Part shown: positions 1-9,422 of the stretch, piece after piece | Layout of the letters: every line of letters starts with the position of its first letter | How positions within the stretch are numbered: the first letter of the stretch is position 1 | Source: Thysanoteuthis rhombus | Taxonomy: Eukaryota > Mollusca > Cephalopoda > Oegopsida > Thysanoteuthidae | DNA length: 64,000 bases | Direction: 5' to 3' | Assembly (NCBI GenBank): GCA_963457665.1 | Contig: OY735233.1 | Location: 42,970,392-43,034,391, forward strand | Position numbers and translations under genes: made by a program | The notes under the pieces: generated by a model | The model's database searches: none | Told to the model about the DNA's origin: nothing | What the model saw: the letters and a program-made list of their open reading frames with translations, nothing else

Positions 1-528
1 TGTGTGTATGCATTGATGTAATTTTTAACCCGCTGTACCCTATCACTGCCATAATTCTCAAAACATATTAGATTTATTTATTTTCTGAATGAAATTAGAA
101 TCAATATCAGTCCTGATCGTATATGACTTGCGTCCTGTTTTGATTTTATTTCAACATTTGCAAACCCACTCTTTGGCTACCATTAAACTCAATATCAAGT
201 GATCTTCTATTTATAGAATTTATATCATAACTATTTGAAAAAAAAAATAAGGGGAAACTACTCTGTAATTAGTATTCAATATACCTGGAATAACATCCCT
301 TGATAAATATGATCATTATGGTATAGATTATTGGGGTGAGTGCTAAAGTTGATCCCACACTATATTATTAATTCAATTTGAATGGAAACTGCTTTATTCT
401 TCAATTTACACAACTTTAAAAGTATTATGCTAACAAAACTCTTTCTACAAAGTGCCATTTTCAATATGTTACAGTAACATACATACAGAAGTCTGATCAT
501 GATATAGATATGTGCTTGTGTGTGTGGG

Positions 529-570
<42 letters not shown>

Positions 571-782
571 CATATACATACACGCACACACACTCCATAT
601 CTCTTTCTTTTTTTTTTCTGACTAGACATGTAACATACACTTCCTCCTTTATTGAAGTGATGAATTTACGTGGGATTAGTTATCTTTCAAAATTAGCATG
701 ACAAGTGTTGGGTACAGTGGGTCAAATATGTCTGATCCCAAATCAGTTTTTATATACGTCTTTGTTCATTTCATTTTTACAG
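1..782. other. Intron (inferred) upstream of the microexon; no exon seen
   Basis: AT-rich sequence with short homopolymers and the TA tract at 531-566. No HMG-box codons or other recognisable coding sequence are present on either strand. TG-rich runs at about 514-530 and U-rich runs before 783 could act in splicing of the microexon. Confidence 0.5.
531..566. repeat. (TA)n microsatellite flanked by TG and CA runs
   Basis: An uninterrupted TA run preceded by TGTGTGTGGG and followed by CATACACGCACACA. The arrangement TG-TA-CA is partly self-complementary. Confidence 0.9.
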
Positions 783-824
783 CTAAGTCCAGATTACCCT
801 GGTATTTCAATGATGTTAACGCAG
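783..824 (+). CDS. TCF7L2: Candidate TCF/LEF microexon between HMG box and C-clamp (internal exon, 42 nt)
   Basis: Seen: a pyrimidine-rich stretch ending in TTTTTACAG, then 42 nt, then a strong donor (CAG|GTGCGT). The length is a multiple of three, so inclusion or skipping keeps the frame. The next exon (15481) starts two bases into a codon, so this exon must be read with one base carried in. That frame gives K-S-R-L-P-W-Y-F-N-D-V-N-A and a final G, which joins the AA of the C-clamp exon to make Glu, followed by C-S-N-P-K-K-C. Frame 0 is also open but would break the C-clamp frame. Known: TCF genes have small optional exons between the HMG-box tail and the C-clamp that change DNA-target choice. 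Inference: this is such an exon, constitutive or cassette. A chance pair of splice sites remains possible because 14.7 kb separates it from the next exon. Confidence 0.6.
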
Positions 825-831
825 GTGCGTA

Positions 832-871
832 AAATCTTTTTTTTTTTTTTTTTTTTTTCTTTTTTCTTTTT
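832..871. repeat. Poly-T / T-rich tract just inside the intron
   Basis: Begins about 13 nt after the donor of the 783-824 exon, giving a U-rich run in the transcript. TG repeats follow at about 916-931. Confidence 0.85.
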
Positions 872-1044
872 ATATATAAATAAAAAATATACTTATTAGC
901 TGCTTTATCTATTTTGTATGTGTGTGTGTGCCTTTGAAAATATATATATATATTTGGATTAACTCCATGAGAGAACCTTTCATTTCATTGTCTTGCTATT
1001 TACTTATTGCTTGTTGAAACTATATATGTGTATGTCGGTGTATA

Positions 1045-1382
1045 CTGGGTGTTTTATAAAGGATGCCACTTGAACAGTGAGAGGGTAGAATTTATGTAAA
1101 TTTTTATGCTGTAATATTAGTCTTGCAGTGACAGTGTACCCCAAGACAACAAAATTTAGAGGTAGAAACGATTGCACCCTGTGCTAGCCTCATTCGAGCA
1201 CTAATGACATTTTCCAGTGTAATGAAATAAGTACGAACCTGCATCCAGGTTGAAGGATTTTCCTTTCAACATCTATTTTAAAGTTTAGAAAGTGGTATCT
1301 GTAATTTGTCTTTCAAAAATGTTTTTCTTAGATTTGAAATAGTTTTATTATGAGACGGATGCAGCCTTTTTGAAATACCTTG
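1045..1382. mobile_element. Short TIR DNA transposon, mariner-like ends
   Basis: The left end reads CTGGGTGTTTTATAAAGGAT. The reverse complement of the right end reads CAAGGTATTTCAAAAAGGCT. Both are flanked by TA (1043-1044 and 1383-1384), as for Tc1/mariner insertion. The 338-bp interior has no reading frame, so it is non-autonomous. Ends are diverged, so the copy is old. Confidence 0.6.
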
Positions 1383-1484
1383 TATACACAACATTCTCAT
1401 GTATTTTTTAATGCTTGCATAGGTGTTCTGTTAATCATGTTCACATAAGTATGGAACAGTCTATATTACATCTACATTCTATTT

Positions 1485-1511
1485 GATATATATATATATA
1501 TATATATATAT
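1485..1511. repeat. (TA)n microsatellite
   Basis: Simple TA run ending in TGTGAG. Confidence 0.9.
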
Positions 1512-1839
1512 GTGAGTTTTATTAGAGTGAAACAGGTTTCAAGGCCATGATGTACAAATACAAAATTTTTTCTCCCCTTTTCCCCTAATTTAAAAGAAAA
1601 AAATGGTTTCTCAATTGTGATAATTATTCAAAATATTTTTTTTAAATAATTAAAAGTTTTGCATGCTTTTTTTATCTCTATTTCTTTTTTTTTTCTTCTT
1701 CTTCTTTAATCTTTTGTAATGAAAGTCAACGCTTCAAACTGGTATTATTTTAGCATGCTTTGTTAATTTTGATGTGAGAATATGTTGATGGTCATTTCAT
1801 GTTATAAATGTCTTTTTATATAAATGTTTGTCTCTTGGG

Positions 1840-2290
1840 GAGGGGGTCTAGGCTCGAAGGGTAGGGATCGCCCATTATGAATTTTTTTTTTTTCTTTTTT
1901 TTTCTTTTTTTGCTTGTAAAGATAATGAGATTGCCCATAAAAAATTTTTTTTCTTTTTTTTTTTTTTAATTTGAAATTTTTATTTGGAGGGTTGGGATCG
2001 CTCATGAATTTTCAGGTGGTTGGGCTGTAGAGGTCACCCATTGTGAACTCTTTTGTAGGTGAAGTAGGGATCTCTCACTATGAACCCTTTCGATTTTTTT
2101 TTTTTTTTTTTTTTTTTCCAGAGGGTGGGGTTAAGGATCATTATTATGGGCATTTTTATTTTTGAAGGGCGGGTAGAGATCTTCCATGATGTATCTTTTC
2201 TATTTCTGTTGAGGGTAAGTCTAGGAATCACCCATCATGAATTCTTTTTGATTTTTAGCTCGTGGGTAAGGGTGTACAGATCTATCTCAG
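1840..2290. repeat. Degenerate tandem repeat, unit about 60-70 bp
   Basis: A motif like GGG-T-GGGATCGCCCATTATGAATT recurs about seven times with drift (near 1858, 1925, 1993, 2027, 2066, 2135, 2170, 2215). The units are separated by T-rich tracts of changing length. No function is evident. Confidence 0.65.
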
Positions 2291-2518
2291 TTTTATTCAC
2301 TGATTTCTAAAGATTTATTTCTTCTTCTTCTATGTCCTTGATCGTACCCCTGTTGATTTTTTCTTTTTTTTTTCCAATTAAACGCTAAAATAACTCCATT
2401 TCTTTCTTTCTACTCATCTATCTTTTTTTCTAATAATCAATCACTTTCCATATTAACAACATTTGCGTCACTTGTATAAGTTCTCCTACTTCCTCGTTAT
2501 TTGAATTAGAAAGGTTCT

Positions 2519-2703
2519 AGGACAAGTGCCCCCTGGATAATTGCCCTCAGCAACTATAAAGTTGAAGTTTGTAGAAATGGAGAAGTAGGCTATGTAAATG
2601 ATCACACCGATGCGGAAATTGTAAAGGGGGCAGTAGTCAAAAGTCATTTTGTCTGATGGGCAGTTGTCCTATGGGAGGCAATTGTTCCAGGGGCAGTTGT
2701 CCT
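2519..2703. mobile_element. MITE with compound inverted ends (185 bp)
   Basis: The left end AGGACAAGTGCCCC matches the reverse complement of the right end, AGGACAACTGCCCC, with one mismatch. A second block (ATTGCCCTC and AATTGCCTCC) extends the inverted repeat to about 30 bp. On the right side the motif GGGCAGTTGTCCT occurs twice, showing internal subrepeats. No coding capacity. Confidence 0.6.
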
Positions 2704-2946
2704 CTCAGGAAAATATCAACCATTATTCTTGACATTTATAAATCGACTCAAACAAATATTTTCCAACTTATGAAATAAAAGTAGCATTATATAACGGAGA
2801 GGTGGGTTAATAAGTCCATAGCTTGGAACGCAGTTATTAGCTGAATATTGATCAGAAATTTTAACTGTATAATGTTCAATCTATGTGATTGGCATCCACT
2901 ACTGAAATAAGTGCAGTGACAATAAACGAGATTATTTTTAAAATAA

Positions 2947-3004
2947 ATACTGTATATGCTGGTGTATAAGATAGACGTCTAATTCTTTTTCAGAAATGCA
3001 AATA
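2947..3004 (+). mobile_element. Fragment of the ACCGTA-type MITE (one end)
   Basis: ACTGTATATGCTGGTGTATA matches the left end of the intact copy at 22049 with few changes. It is cut off where the element at 3005 begins, suggesting that the latter inserted into it or next to it. Confidence 0.45.
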
Positions 3005-3431
3005 CAGTGATACCTTTCTTAACGAACACAATCTATTCCACAAAACATTTCATTAAATGAAGATTAAAGCCTATGGGATTTCGGTAATTTGTTCCTAATA
3101 AAAATATCCAACCTCTAAAACCTTAATAATAACCTTGTAAATAACAGACAACGTACGTACCAATTTTAGATATGTATATAGATAATGTATAGATATAAAT
3201 AACCAGGTAAATAATGTAATGAATAGATAATTTTATAATTCACCAATTGTCTGTCTAAAAATAAGTGCCTAGATACCAGATATAAATCAAGATGATTCTG
3301 GATAATTTTATTTAATTTTGTAGTTCTTATTTCTCAAAAACTGAAAATATTTTGCGAAGAGAATTTTCTTTTTAACCTCTCATTGAGTGGAATTTTGTTT
3401 AAAGAGACCTCCGCTGTGAGAGGTACCATTG
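3005..3431. mobile_element. TIR DNA transposon, pogo/Tigger-like ends (427 bp)
   Basis: Flanked by TA on both sides. The left end is CAGTGATACCT and the reverse complement of the right end is CAATGGTACCT. The start (CAGTGATACCT followed by AACGAAC) resembles pogo/Tigger-type termini. A second copy of its right half lies at 4900-5125. No transposase frame. Confidence 0.55.
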
Positions 3432-4514
3432 TATCTCACAGGATCCAAGTTGACTTGTAGTGAGCAGTAGTTCTCTAAATATTCTTTTGAATCGTTCATC
3501 TTATATTCTAGCTCATCAATTATTCATAACGCTTTCTTCATCATAAGGCTATGGACTTATTAATGTAAACTGTGTTTATATACAGGTGTGTATATTTCAG
3601 CAGCAATTTTTCTCTTAAGCATATTTGATTAAAAAGGACAGACAGATTTTGTCAAGTTAACTTCACATTTAGTTTCATTTTTGTCTGCAGATCAATTTAG
3701 TTTTTGGCTGAAGGAATGTCTACACTCTGTCCAAATTTTTAGTGTTCATCTTTTTGCCAGCACTTTCTGCTGCCTCCGGTCATTTTCAAGAAATTACACT
3801 CATCTTTCGACTTTGATCGAAAGCAGTTGATTGCACAAGGAAAAAGATTAACTTTAAAAACATTGGACAGTTTTGTACATTTCCTGTGACCAAAAAAACT
3901 AAGCAACTTATCCATAGACAGGAAAAACTAGACGAAAAGTCAACTTGATAATATTTTTCTGTCGTTTTTAATGAAATATATGTGTATATGTGTGTGTGTG
4001 TATGTGTAGAATAATTTTTTGGATAATCATTTATCTTTTTATCTATCTTTTTCAAACCTATTTTCACTAGTAACTTTTCTGCTCATTATCGTTGCTCATA
4101 GATAATTCTATTTTCTGGACACTTACTTAATTTAAACTACAATATGACTGGCCAAGATTGAATGAATGACTGCGTTGTGGAAATTAAGTCAGATGCCGTA
4201 CAGCCTCAGGATGCAAGTGGCTTAGTCAAGTGAATACAATTAAACTTTTCTCTAGTTTATTTGTCATTGGGGATCAACTGTAGAATCCAGACGTAATGAT
4301 TGATTTCAGTCAAGTGAGCGAATTTCAGAATTCCACCATAATCCAAAGTTAATTCAATTCAATCAAAACAAGGAAGAACTGTAAGATTCAGGACCCGTTT
4401 CTATATGAAATGAAAATGGATCTTTTATCTGAAAAAATTTTTTTCGAAATACCAGCACAAGATTCGAACATGACAAGAGACACCAAAAAAAAGCATTTTT
4501 GAATTAGTGACTAA

Positions 4515-4640
4515 AGGTGTTCTTGTACAAATTTTCAAGGTTGTAATGTGAAAAGGAGTACCAGGAGTCACCCACACTCACACAGGCACTGACACTCCAA
4601 GAGAGAAGAATCTGTAGCCCACTTGGGTGGTTGGTTGTGG
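4515..4640 (+). repeat. Dispersed repeat family R1, copy 1
   Basis: It shares ATTTTCAAGGTTGTA, a CAGGAGT block, a CACACA-type block, GAGAGAAGAATC and GTAGCCCAC with the copy at 8740 and, on the other strand, with 60530. It is not tRNA-derived as far as I can see, and I do not recognise the family. Confidence 0.6.
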
Positions 4641-4899
4641 CTATTTTGCATCGATTTTTTGATTACGATGTAATCTGATAATTCATACTTTTGACTTGGA
4701 TAAATTTGGGGCATGGATTCTACGTATGATTTGTCATCAGTCTGAAACCTGGACTGATCTTAAGACTTTTCAAAGTCCAAATTTTATGATAGTTGAAACG
4801 TCAAATCTCTCTCTATAGCAATACGTCCTTGAAAATGCCTGGACCTATGTTGAGGATTAGACAAAATATCTAACCTAAAGTAAATTCCTAAAATGAATT

Positions 4900-5125
4900 C
4901 ACCTAATATCTGTTTATCTGTCTAGAAGTAAGTACCCGGACTCTAGATATAAATGTAGATAATTATAAATGAAATCTGGATTATTCTAGATAATTTTATG
5001 AAATTTCCTAGTTTTTGTTTCTTGTGAACTGAAGATATTTCATTTCGAGATTTTTATTTTGGCCATTGGAATCTTACACTATGGGGGATTTTGTTCTATG
5101 AGTCCTTCACTATGAGAAGTACCAT
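4900..5125. mobile_element. Second, 5'-truncated copy of the 3005-3431 element
   Basis: It shares the blocks CTGTCTA..AAGTA, TAGATATAAAT, GGATAATTTTAT-like sequence and the right end GAGAAGTACCATTG. The two copies are in the same orientation about 1.7 kb apart. I see no matching left end. Confidence 0.5.
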
Positions 5126-5154
5126 TGATCATTACTTATTTTTGCACTACCCTC

Positions 5155-5230
5155 TCCAGGAATTGAACTCATGACCACCACGCTGGTTACTAGATTTTAA
5201 ACCTAGACATATATCCACTAAGCCCGTGTT
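5155..5230 (-). repeat. tRNA-like SINE fragment
   Basis: Read on the minus strand it has GGCTTAGTGGATA, which resembles a tRNA A box, and GAGTTCAATTCC, which resembles a B box, spaced as in tRNA. No intact cloverleaf, so it is a SINE head or tRNA pseudogene. Confidence 0.4.
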
Positions 5231-5664
5231 CTTAAAAAAAAAAACCTGTGTAAGGGGAGATAACTCGTTTTGGTTAGAAATTATTGATGGTTAAGTTTCA
5301 AACCTTCATTCACACTTTTTAATTTTATGTGTTTATAGGAAAGAAAAAAATCCTCTTTTTTTTTCCTCTTTCTCCTTCTCTTCCTTCTCCTCCTCTTTCC
5401 TCTTCCTTTTCCTCTTTCCTTGAAGATCCATCAGCATTTTATGTTCTAAAAAATGTCTTGTATTTAAAAAAAAGAATATCTCTCTCTTCTCGAGTATTGT
5501 CTTCATTTTTGGTGTTATTAACGCTATGTTTCAGCTGATACACTCTTCAACCTTCCATAGTCACGTGTTGCATCCGGTTTTTGTACTTCACCTTTTTTTT
5601 TTTTTTTTTCTTTTTCTTCAAGAATATCCGGTCTCCTCAAATAAATCTCTTAGAATGTGAAAAA

Positions 5665-5913
5665 GGATGCCAGATTTGGCAGAGGGAAGCGGGATAATCC
5701 AAGATTTATCTCAGAAACTTATCCAACACAGGCATTGGAATAGCTTTGGAGGTAGAGGCTCAATTTCAGTCTCTTGAGGCGGGCCCACCTCAAGATGCTG
5801 GATGTGAACCTCTACTTCCAGAGCTGTTCGATTTCCAAATTCAACACAATTCCAATGCCTGTGTTGGATAGGCGTCTGAAATGAGAATTGGATTATTTCT
5901 CCATCTGGCATCC
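5665..5913. repeat. Long near-perfect palindrome without spacer (249 bp)
   Basis: The left arm starts GGATGCCAGAT and the right arm ends ATCTGGCATCC. Both arms carry CTTATCCAACACAGGCATT or its near-identical inverse (CCTATCCAACACAGGCATTG). The centre is CTTGAGG-CGGGCCCA-CCTCAAG. The right arm has an extra block of about 24 nt. An open frame on the minus strand (5711-5920) merely runs through the palindrome. It is likely a foldback-type element. Confidence 0.75.
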
Positions 5914-5985
5914 CAGACACAAAACATTAATACTCAATCTTCCAATTCTGTTGGATTACAATGAAGAAATTATTTTATTATTATA

Positions 5986-6226
5986 GATTGATTTTTCAAA
6001 TTGTTTTCCTCATCTTGTTTGTTTCAGTAGTTACATTTCAGCAGCTGTAATCTCTGGCCTTCTTCTGGTGCCTCTGTATTTGGTAACATTCACGGAATTT
6101 CACCCCACTACCACCACCTGAGAACGCCACCGAATGCTACTGGCACCTGAAGCAGGCCAGAGAATACAGCGGCCAAAAACATAACTATAAAAACAACCAA
6201 GATGGAGGCAATATTTCAAAGTAATC
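5986..6226. repeat. Second long inverted repeat (arms about 85 bp, loop about 69 nt)
   Basis: The left arm near the loop is GTAATCTCTGGCCTTCTTCT-GGTGCC. The inverse of the right arm is GTATTCTCTGGCCTGCTTCA-GGTGCC. The match continues outward with CCTCATCTTG against CCTCCATCTTG and GATTGATTTTTCAAA against GATTACTTTGAAA. It lies only about 70 bp from the preceding palindrome. Confidence 0.7.
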
Positions 6227-6251
6227 AGTGTATGTAAAGTTCAAGTTGAGG

Positions 6252-6289
6252 AGATGATGATGATGATGAAGAAGAAGAAGAAGAAAAAA
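6252..6289. repeat. (GAT)n(GAA)n microsatellite
   Basis: GATGATGATGATGATGAAGAAGAAGAAG-type tract; triplet repeats passing from GAT to GAA. Confidence 0.9.
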
Positions 6290-6510
6290 TCTGAAGTAAC
6301 TTCAGAACACCAGATGCAACATACTGTATCTGATGACACAAAATAACCTCCTCCTTTTTTTTTTTTTTTTTTTTTTTTTTCTCTGAAAAAAATGGCACAA
6401 AACATATCTCGGTTGTTCAGCCCCACATTGGCGAGAACTTGAATAAGAGTTCAATAGAACTAGCAAATAAATGAGAATAATTCAAGAAAATGATTTTTTT
6501 TTTTCTTTCC

Positions 6511-6700
6511 TTAACTCTTAAATTCATAAATCGCTTGGAATTAACAGTTGAACTCTTCAATGATTAGCAAATAAAATAGTGGAACTCTTCTGTAAATAGA
6601 ACAGAAAAAAAAAGTCATAAAAAGGGGATAAGTTTGATCCTGAATTATTTCGCTTGAATTTTATTTTTAAAAAATTTTTTTTGGTTTGAATTTGAGTTAT
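6511..6700. mobile_element. MITE family M1 copy (190 bp)
   Basis: The left end TTAACTCTTAAATTCATAAA and the inverse of the right end, ATAACTCAAATTCAAACC, form terminal inverted repeats. The internal hallmark TGGAACTCTTC is present at about 6582. It is one of at least six copies in this window. Confidence 0.6.
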
Positions 6701-8071
6701 TATTCTTTACTAAGCCATCAAATACAGTATACCTTGGAAAGGCTGAAAGAAATAGTTGAAGACAATATTCCCCAAATAATAGAGATCAAATGAAGATACT
6801 CATGTCAGAACTTTTTAAAAAAAAAAAAAAAAATCAACTTACTTTGTCCTGGGACGTGTTCAAAGAGGGGGCAAACTTTTTTTTTCTTTTTTTTTTTTTT
6901 TCTTTAAATAATGAATTTTAAAAAAAAAAATTTTTTTTTTTTCATTCTTTTGAGATGTTAACCTGCTCACAAGTCGCCTTCTTTTTTTTTTTCTTTCTAT
7001 TGTATGCTTTAGATTCTATAACTGCTGAAGGAAGTTCTGGCGGCGACTCATATCATTGGGAAAGGACAAGACCGTCTATTATTGGTATTTGATGTTTCTA
7101 CACTCGCCTTCCACCCCCCCAGCCCCCTCACAGTCCCCGACCCCCCACACACATACACTCTAGACACATGCACTAAATTCACTGGTTGAGATTCAGATAT
7201 TACCAGGCAGCCAATTTTTCAATCAAAATCCGTTATTCCTATATAAATTCATGTGCTTTCAATCAATAGGACTTTTTCTACCGAAGATTTGTCAGTTTTG
7301 AAAAAAAATCAATTTTTTTCTTCTATTGTGGCATGTCTATTTTCAATGTGATTGTAATGCTAGACCAATTTTCATCCTTTGCCCCGAACTGTGGTTGTAA
7401 AGTAAGGGTCCAGTTAAGCATGACAGTCATATTGTAAATAAAAGCTACTACCAACCCCAGTTAAGGAGGAGAGACTGATTTCTTTTTCAAAATCGACAAT
7501 TTTTCAGTTGAAACAAGCGTCTTGTTGGAAAACACATGAATTTACATACTAATAATGAATTTTCATTAAAAAAAATTAGTCATATGGTATTATCCAAATC
7601 TCAACCAAATCACTTGTTTCTTTATTGTGAAAGTAAGCAAAAAATTAGTTCCGTTGATTAGTACTTTCAGTTATTATTAGTTTTGTGTTGATTTTTTTAC
7701 TTTTTCTTTTTTTTTTTTTTTTTCCTTTTTTTTACCTGGCCTCATCTTCTAATTATACATTTGAGAATATCTTAGAGGTAGCTTGATATGAAGAAAAATC
7801 ATTTACTACCAATCTGATCAAAAATGATCTTTTTTTTTTTCACTTGGTCTCATATTTTGAAAATGCATTCGAAAGTGTTTTGTAAGAAGTTTGGTACAAA
7901 TAGAATTACCACCAGTCAGATCATTTTAATAGTCATAGATGTGTATGCAATGAAGCAAAGCCAACATTCCTGAAGATGGTAGGACTCAAAACTCCATTGG
8001 TTTTGCTCCACTAATTTAGTTAGCGGGAAGGACAGTTCCAACATTGGTTTCTATGTTGATATTATATAGAT

Positions 8072-8411
8072 CAGCCATCTTCAACAGGAGTCAATGCCCC
8101 CTTGCCCCACTGGGGGTCTCTGGCAAATTTAAAAGGGTCCAAAGACTGAAAAAATACAAAGAAACGTTTATCTGAATTTCAGATTATCCAAACAAAGTTT
8201 CAAAGTCCCATAATTGCATTCAGTTTTGATTTTTAATGATTGGATCCGCTATCCAAACAAAATACTTCATGCCTGTCTCATTTGGATAATTGAGGTTTTT
8301 CTGTGAATGAATTTCTGCTTATTTGTGCATATTGTAACCCAAGGGGGTCCTCTCACCCAAGAAGAGCTTTTAAGGGACCTGCAGAACCAAAAAAGTTGAG
8401 AATGACTATTG
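8072..8411. mobile_element. hAT-like non-autonomous transposon (340 bp)
   Basis: Read inward from the right, it starts CAATAGTCATTCTCAACTTT followed by TTTGG. From the left it starts CAGCCATCTTCAACAGGAGT. A (C)CACTGGGGGTC block and AAGGGGGTCCTCTC lie near the two ends. This is the familiar pattern of hAT-family termini (CAGTGGTTCTCAACCTTTTT-like, followed by a GACCCC/GGGGTC block). TAGAT flanks both sides as a possible partial target duplication. No transposase frame. Confidence 0.6.
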
Positions 8412-8739
8412 TAGATAATCTATGCATGCATTATCCAAGTAAATTTGGCTCCAATACATTCTATTGCCTCTTCAATAAAAGTTCATGCTGTTACAGAATA
8501 AAAGTGTCACATCTTTCTATCTTGGAAATAATGACAACTATGATAATAATATCCATACAATGTGTAAATAAATCCTCATAATCCTCATGTGTACTAGAAT
8601 TGATTATCTGAAAAGTTATCTTTAAAAAAAATTTTTGAAATTGATCTATAGTCTAAAATCATCTTTAAAAAATAAAAGCACACAGTGAGAGCATTGTTGG
8701 TCCAAAATGATTATAAAGACCACTAAAAAAAGTCTTTTT

Positions 8740-8885
8740 TAGTGGTGTACTCATGGAAATTTTCAAGGTTGTAGCCCCCAAAAGTCTTAAGGGTGTATGT
8801 ATGACCAGAATCCCCCATGGAGACAGGTACACACATAGATAGATTGACACTCAGAGAAAGAAGAATCCGTAGCCCACATGTATTT
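8740..8885 (+). repeat. Dispersed repeat family R1, copy 2
   Basis: Same order of blocks as 4515-4640: ATTTTCAAGGTTGTAG, a GACCAGAATC block, ACACTC, GAGAAAGAAGAATCCGTAGC, CCAC. Same strand as copy 1. Confidence 0.6.
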
Positions 8886-9195
8886 ATATATGCATTTATA
8901 GAAAGTGGCCTTTCTCTGGAACCTCAATATTCAATTCTTCTCTGGACAAAAGCTCTTGAAAACCAGCATAATCAATGCAGTAAAATAAAAAAGAGGAGTA
9001 TATTTAAGGTCAATATTTAGGAAAAATGTGAATCGTCAATTATGTTATTTATATAACATATGACAGGAGCTACAGTTACGGAATGTATCTCTATTTACCA
9101 AGTTCATATAAGTATGAAATTATTTAAACAAGTCAATTTCCAGAAGAATTGAAGATATAGAAAAGCAAATTAATGACTTGTTACAAATTCTCTCC

Positions 9196-9422
9196 CAACT
9201 CTTAGATTCATAAACCACTTGTAACCATTGCAGATCTCTTTAATGAATAGGGATCCTATAATAGGATTTTTTTTTAAATGAGAACTCTTTCGTTAATTGA
9301 ATTGAAGGAAGGAAAAAAAAATTTTTTTTCAATACCAAAAAGTTTAAGGGAGGTAACTGTAATCAAAAGGTACTCCCCTTGAATTACCTTTTGAACTTTT
9401 TAGAATGAATCTAATAGTTAAC
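9196..9422. mobile_element. MITE family M1 copy (227 bp)
   Basis: The left end CAACTCTTAGATTCATAAAC pairs with the inverse of the right end, TTAACTATTAGATTCATTCT. The internal motif AAGGGAGGTAACT is shared with other copies in altered form. Confidence 0.65.

Noticed and set aside
1-782. HMG-box exon of the TCF gene
   Set aside because: Looked for the box's conserved codons on the + strand before the microexon; none present. The exon must lie outside the window.
783-824. Reading the microexon in frame 0 (LSPDYPGISMMLTQ)
   Set aside because: Open, but it leaves no base for the split codon at 15481 and would throw the C-clamp out of frame. The frame with one carried-in base is consistent.
5711-5920. 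69-residue minus-strand frame
   Set aside because: Runs through the long palindrome; the peptide reflects the inverted repeat, not a protein family.
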